Source: Chrysoperla carnea (taxonomy: Eukaryota > Arthropoda > Insecta > Neuroptera > Chrysopidae). From it: a stretch of DNA of 64,000 nucleotides. The stretch's first letter is position 1, and each line of letters starts with the position of its first letter. Below are positions 59,044 to 64,000 of the stretch, piece after piece. The notes beneath the pieces were generated by a model that did not search any database, was not told the DNA's origin, and saw nothing but the letters and a program-made list of their open reading frames with translations. The stretch spans positions 61,325,501 to 61,389,500 of the forward strand of contig NC_058341.1 of NCBI RefSeq assembly GCF_905475395.1. The letters are read 5' to 3'. A program made the translations under genes and the position numbers.

Positions 59044-59639
59044 TGGAGTTTTGAAAAAGAATCATCTTTGATCACTTTTGTATTATGCACACATTATCTA
59101 CGCTACTGCACAGAAGCTCATAAAATTTGAGTAATTTAAAAAAATAAGAAGTGTTGCTTTCAAAATTAAAGTTCATTGTAAAAAGTCAGGGGTCCACATC
59201 AAGGGTGACAAATGAAATTTTGGTAAGCATGCAAGAATATTCACCTTTTGGGCAAAAATTTTAAAATAAGTTGTTTTTTTCTTAAGGGAATATTTTTGGA
59301 ACGAAGTTCCTTAACGCGGCTTGCCGTGGTGAGCCAACTTGTAAAAATCGTCACGTAACCGTGTAATCTAATGTGTATGTGTATACCCAGTAGCCTGCAA
59401 TCAACTGTTGTATGTGCGTTTATCTCTTTCTTTCCGTTTCTCTGTCTCCTTTTTTCTAACAAGAAACGTTAAAATTTTTTATTTGTGTTTTTGCTTTTTT
59501 TTTTTTAAGTAATATTTCTCTACTTCTTTGTCTCTTTTTATTATAACACCTCAAAATTGAATTGTACTAGCTTTAAAACTAATTGTTGCTTGTGTTTTTG
59601 ATTTAAAATAAAGGTGAGATATTATATTTATTTTATAAT
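59044..59639. other. downstream of the channel gene
   Basis: Likely contains the channel 3' UTR. An AATAAA lies near 59606-59613. Otherwise T-rich, with no gene. Confidence 0.45.
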
Positions 59640-59960
59640 ACCCTGTATATATCCCTATCCCTATATATTATAAATGTGAAAGTAAAGATGTTTGTTACAC
59701 TTTCACGAAAAAACTACCGAATGGATTTGAATGAAACTGTACAACAATATAGCTCATATATCAGAATAACACATGAGGTATAATTTTTAAAGATATATTA
59801 AGAAAAAAATTAAATTTAATTGACATTTGCTCCATCTATGATCATCATTTTCAATCATAAATTAAAGATTTCTGTAAATTAGGAAAACAAGTCATAGTTA
59901 TCTTTTCTAATGTAATCGATGAACTATGACTATTTTACATTTAAAAAAATTGAAAAATGG
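59640..59960 (+). mobile_element. Helitron-like repeat copy
   Basis: 'tatccctatccctatatattataaatgtgaaagtaaagatgtttgtta' through 'actatgactattttacattta'. Same order of blocks as 14731-15134, but without a clear CTAG end. Confidence 0.5.
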
Positions 59961-60561
59961 GCATATATTTTAGCTGTCTATCGTCAGAGATGGCTAGAGA
60001 TATCGAAAAAAAATTGCTTATAATATTTTTTTATACCCATATACCAATTTTCATGAAAAAATTGGCATTTTTAATTTTTCCATTATTTTGATCTTTACTC
60101 AAAATTATTACAAGTTTATTTTTTAATTTTATAACTAGTGTGTTATGAAATGTAAAAACTGGCCAATTTGATATTTTAATAGTGTTATGTATTCGAATAT
60201 TTCAATAAATTAAAAAAATTACACATTTAATTTTGTCAACAAAATCGGTATACCAACAATTTCGGACACTAAGCAAAATATTAAGAATCGGCCCTACTTG
60301 TCAATTTGTAGTAGGCTGGGTTTAAAATTCTGATTTCGGTTAAGTACCTTAAAAACTGTGACCCGTTACCCTGTATGACTGTGCAAATTTCAAATCGATA
60401 ATCCTAAAAATAACGGTAATATGAGAGTCTTCTTCTTAAATATGAAACACTGTAGGTATATGAGGACAAAAGCAGATATCGTTGTTTTTTTCAACAGGTT
60501 TTCTGCTTTGATAATAATAAAATACAAAAATATTTTCAATACAAAAAATAAATTCTTTTAA

Positions 60562-61098
60562 GGATGTACGAGCGCCAGGGCAATTTTGAATAAAAGGCTT
60601 GATTTTTTTTTATATGAAGTTGGATTAAGTATAAATCAATTCTGAAAAATTAAAGGGGATTGTCCAATTTTTTAAATAAATAAATGACTTCTAACATTGA
60701 TCTTATGGGAAAGTAATAGATGGATGATGGAAAATTAAAACCTTAATAATATATGAAAAAAAAACCGTTGTTCCCGACTAATTAAGGATGTATGTGCACG
60801 GTAGACACAAATTGAGAAAAATATTTTTTTCAATTTTGATGGTGAACTATGTTATAACTTGACAATATAAGATGAAAAGTAAGGATAAAATTTTTTAATA
60901 TCTGGAGTAATTTTCAAAATATCGAAAATTGGAAATTTTGTTTAATTATTTTTCTTTCAATATTTCGAAAACCAAGACAGATATCGAAAAATTTTATTCA
61001 TATTTTTCGTCTACATTCAGAAAGTTATAACAAAATTCATTCAAGCTACAAATAATTTCAACCATGAAGTCTAAACTTGCCTTAGCACTCATACTACC
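60562..61098 (+). mobile_element. TTAA-type inverted-repeat element, second subfamily, copy 3
   Basis: Bounded by TTAA on both sides (60558-60561 and 61099-61102). Left GGATGTACGAGCGCCAGGGC, right 'gccttagcactcatactaCC'. Internal 'aaggatgtatgtgcacggtag' at about 60783. Shorter than copies 1 and 2 through internal deletion. Confidence 0.7.
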
Positions 61099-62404
61099 TT
61101 AAATAATAATTATTTATAAATATAGTAAATACTTTGTAATATTTATAAATAAATATATAAATATGTCTCTAAACAACAATACAATACAATGTTGGTATAA
61201 ATATAAATAGAATACTCTATTTCGACTTCGACTTCGACTTGGATTTCGATTAGGCAGTTAGGTACTATAAGTATATGATATTTTTGATTGAATTTTATTG
61301 TGTTATGGAATGTAGTAATATGTAACAAACACATTCATTTCATTCGCTTCAAGACAAATAAGAACGATACGATACGATGGATGCAATAGCGATGATATTT
61401 AGTTGTGTTGTGTGTGTTGATATTCACATGTATGTGTGTAATGTGTTGTATATGTGTTCTATATATGTATAATATGTATTTAGGGGTGGAAATGAAACCC
61501 TCGCCTAGTATAGTACAAAAGGGCTGGTTGCCTCTACTGTCTTATGGGGGTTGTATTTGAGGGGTGACGGGTGGTTGGTTGTGAGAGCCGCGCTTCACTG
61601 CCGCACCGAATGACGACGAGCTCTCGGTATGAGGGCGAACCAATTCGTCAACATACATACATACTAAATACAGATGGTTTTTAATTTTCTATACCTATCA
61701 AAAATATATATTGTTTTATTTACAAATATTTTTAGGTATTTTCGCCAATGCAAATTTAAAAAAATTTAATGTAGTTACAAAATTGTTATTTTTGAAGTCG
61801 GTGTCAGCCAAGTAAACAACTATGACAGAACAGTTTGCTACATTGCTACTTGCCTGACACCGCCCGACTCGAAAAATATCAATAATTGTAACTACATTAT
61901 ATTATCGTTATTTTTGTAATTTTTAGTGTATATTAATTTGTTTTGGAATAGTTTTTTGTTTGAAGTCGGTTTTTGTTGTTACTGTGATTTTTAGTGAATC
62001 TGAAGTACACTAACTAATTTGTCTCTAAAAAAAGAATCATCAAAATCGGTTAGGGTGATATTGAGTTATTCGCCCATTTGCCGCGCATATACTTAATGCA
62101 AATTTAAGACATGGATGCCCTTGTCAGAACTGGACCAAATTACAATGGGACCACACGGGAAGCCTCAGTTTTCAAATAAAAAAAGGATCATTAAAATCGG
62201 TTCACCCAGTCGAAAGTATTGAGGTAACAAACATTAAAAAAAATACAGTCGACTTGAAAACCTTCTCTTTTTTTGAAGTCGGTTAAAAAGAAAACAGGGG
62301 AAAAAGTTTTTAATAAAAATATTTTTTTTTGGCAAGCTGCACTAAAAGAGCAAAGAAACTAATAGATTTTCTTTTCCGAATTGTAGGTCATTTCTTAAAA
62401 GTGT
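61099..62404. other. non-coding with short repeats and a GC-richer patch
   Basis: A TTCGAC tandem run lies at about 61221-61240. A TG-rich stretch runs over about 61395-61470. A GC-richer patch with many CG dinucleotides is at about 61555-61650. 'gaagtcggt' repeats occur at about 61796, 61962 and 62276. No exon is supported. Confidence 0.4.
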
Positions 62405-62925
62405 ATATACACACTTCTGCAACACTTTTCCAGTAATCTTCCCATCTTCTTATTGGGCAACCATGTCACCTTTTATTGTATCTTGGATACCATAAAGTAA
62501 CCGGTTTGCTCCACTTATTTTTATTACACCGTAGCATATGACCGGTCTAACCCCAGTTTTGGTTATCAATACGGTAGAGTATATCGATTACTTTTGTTCT
62601 GTTCCTTATTTCAGATTGTCTGATTGTATCTTTGAGCTTTACGCCATATATGCTTCTCTCCATAGCTCATTGGCATCTTAGCTTCTGGCGATGCTTTTCA
62701 GTGAGTGCCCAAACTCACACCCATAATACACCCACAATTTAATTCTATTGCTTAGTGGTTTGCTCTTCATTATTTCCTTTAGTGACCAGAACTTTCTCCA
62801 ATCCCTTGATATTCGTTCGTCGACTTCCTTGGACATCATGTCAGTGGAAGCAATTATTTTTCCTAGATAAGTGTATTCCTGAACATATTCAAAACTAATA
62901 CCATCTTTTTTTATACCTACCTTTG
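62405..62925 (-). pseudogene. RTE-like non-LTR reverse transcriptase, C-terminal part
   Basis: The minus strand reads DGISFEYVQEYTYLGKIIAS, then EVDERISRDWRKFWSLKEIM, then IKLWVYYGCEFGHSLKSIAR, followed by stops and frame changes (e.g. ...GVRPVICYGVIKISG). YLG and the KE(I/V).RI...W..F segment are typical of the post-palm part of RTE/CR1-type reverse transcriptases. No active-site region is left. Confidence 0.75.
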
Positions 62926-63179
62926 TGAAGAAATTGAAAAACGTAAGTTTATCAAATATGGTGGAATCGATAGGAAAATCGGGTCATACTTACCATAAAT
63001 TGCATTGCCAAGATAACTAAAGGTGCGTGCCAAATTTCAGACCGATAGCGTCAGTGAAAGTGGGTGAAATATTGTTTGCAAAATTGCAGAACATACAAAC
63101 ATACAAATGCAGTCATAAATAAAAGCTTTTGATTAAAAAGTAAAAAATAACTTCAAATACTTCCATAATGAATTTTTCC

Positions 63180-63420
63180 AAATGGTAGAAATAGTGCTAC
63201 TGCTCATAGAGAGTCTTGGTCTTTCGAACGACATTCTTCCATTGCTGTCCGCCTCCGGCCTTTACCTTCCATGTCGTCATTTCGTATCTTTCTAAGTTTT
63301 TCAAGGATTCGCCAACCTTCTAGTTGATTGTTGAAAACCTTCGTATACGCTCTATTACCCGCCATCCACTCCACAATTTCGGCTCCATCTTTTCTACTTT
63401 TCCTAAACTACTGCTACTAT
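63180..63420 (-). pseudogene. possible C-terminal tail of an RTE-like element
   Basis: One frame reads ERYEMTTWKVKAGGGQQWKN, then VVRKTKTLYEQ and a stop. This is like the usual RTE end 'RW...V..AKTH'. Separated from 62405-62925 by unrelated sequence, so it may be another copy. Confidence 0.35.
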
Positions 63421-63447
63421 TACTTTGCTACTATTATTAAGTTTGAC

Positions 63448-63766
63448 CGCTATGTGTGCCTGTCTATGGCATCGTAGCTCCAAAACGGACGGCCCGATTT
63501 TGATTTTTTTAAAGGTAATTTAATAGAGAGTTTTCTTTCTGTGTTTTAAGTAAATATGCTCAGCCGTTTGAAGATTATCACCTCCTGTCGAGATTATGAT
63601 AGTTTATACCTTTTCATCAACAGCTGGAAAATAGGTTATCATCTTCAAACGGTTAGCCAGATTTTCTTGAAACATAGCAAAGAACACTCTCTAAAAAATT
63701 ACCTTTCAAATAAAGAAAAACCAAAATCGATTCATCCGCTTAGTAGCGACGTTGCCACAGACAAAC
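63448..63766. mobile_element. foldback element (about 0.32 kb)
   Basis: 'ccgctatgtgtgcctgtctatgg', 'aaatcaaaatcg'-type and 'tctctatta' blocks on the left pair with blocks on the right. Clearest pairs are 'gccgtttgaagat' with 'atcttcaaacggtt', and 'aaaggtaatttaatagagag' with 'ctctctaaaaaattaccttt'. The ORF at 63556-63789 is inside the hairpin. Confidence 0.65.
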
Positions 63767-64000
63767 ACACAGATACACAGGCATGTTAAACTGATAACAC
63801 CCCTCTTTTTAGTCGAGGGTTAAAAGTAGTACAATGGAACTCCCAGGGCATGCAAAATTGAAGCAGATATAATAAGAATGAGACTTCAAAACTTCCTATC
63901 AGAAACGAGCCAGCTATAGCGCCTATCTAAACAATTTTTTTAAATTAATTATTTAATTTTAGGAATCCATTAATAATTAATTTCAAATAATTTCTAAGTC

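Noticed and set aside
1-64000. CRISPR arrays, operons, prokaryotic mobile systems
   Set aside because: Nothing of the kind is present. The interrupted genes and tRNA context are eukaryotic.

Overview
The window looks like AT-rich nuclear DNA of an arthropod, most likely an insect. Coding sequence is split by GT-AG introns of about 60 bp to 6.5 kb. One gene is a pickpocket-type DEG/ENaC channel, and most of the remainder is short DNA-transposon derivatives, Helitron-like ends and broken non-LTR retrotransposons. I cannot name the species from sequence alone.

Layout. 1-18.4 kb: no protein gene found; a repeat bed with a PIF/Harbinger-like MITE, a pair of near-identical inverted elements, a decayed non-LTR RNase H region, three large foldbacks, tandem Helitron-like units and one intact tRNA-Leu(UAG). 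18.4-29.6 kb (minus): complete eIF3c in 11 coding exons (891 aa). 31.3-37.7 kb (plus): a HIRIP3-like histone chaperone in 3 coding exons (667 aa), head-to-head with eIF3c across 1.7 kb. 40.0-59.0 kb (plus): complete DEG/ENaC (ppk-like) subunit in 11 small exons (452 aa), none of which appears as a full-length ORF. 44.2-46.6 kb (minus): a two-exon BTB-BACK-PHR gene (452 aa) lying entirely inside intron 4 of the channel gene. 59.0-64.0 kb: repeats and RTE-like reverse-transcriptase remains.

The genes do not form a functional pathway: translation initiation, histone handling, an ion channel and a BTB adaptor. The structural points of interest are the nested antisense gene, the divergent pair, and the variety of hairpin-forming repeats in introns. 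Two repeat families can be tied to superfamilies by protein remnants or target-site duplications (PIF/Harbinger and Helitron). All exon joins were worked out by hand from splice consensus, reading phase and remembered family conservation; no search was run. I did not find a convincing undescribed biological system; the best candidates are listed as findings.
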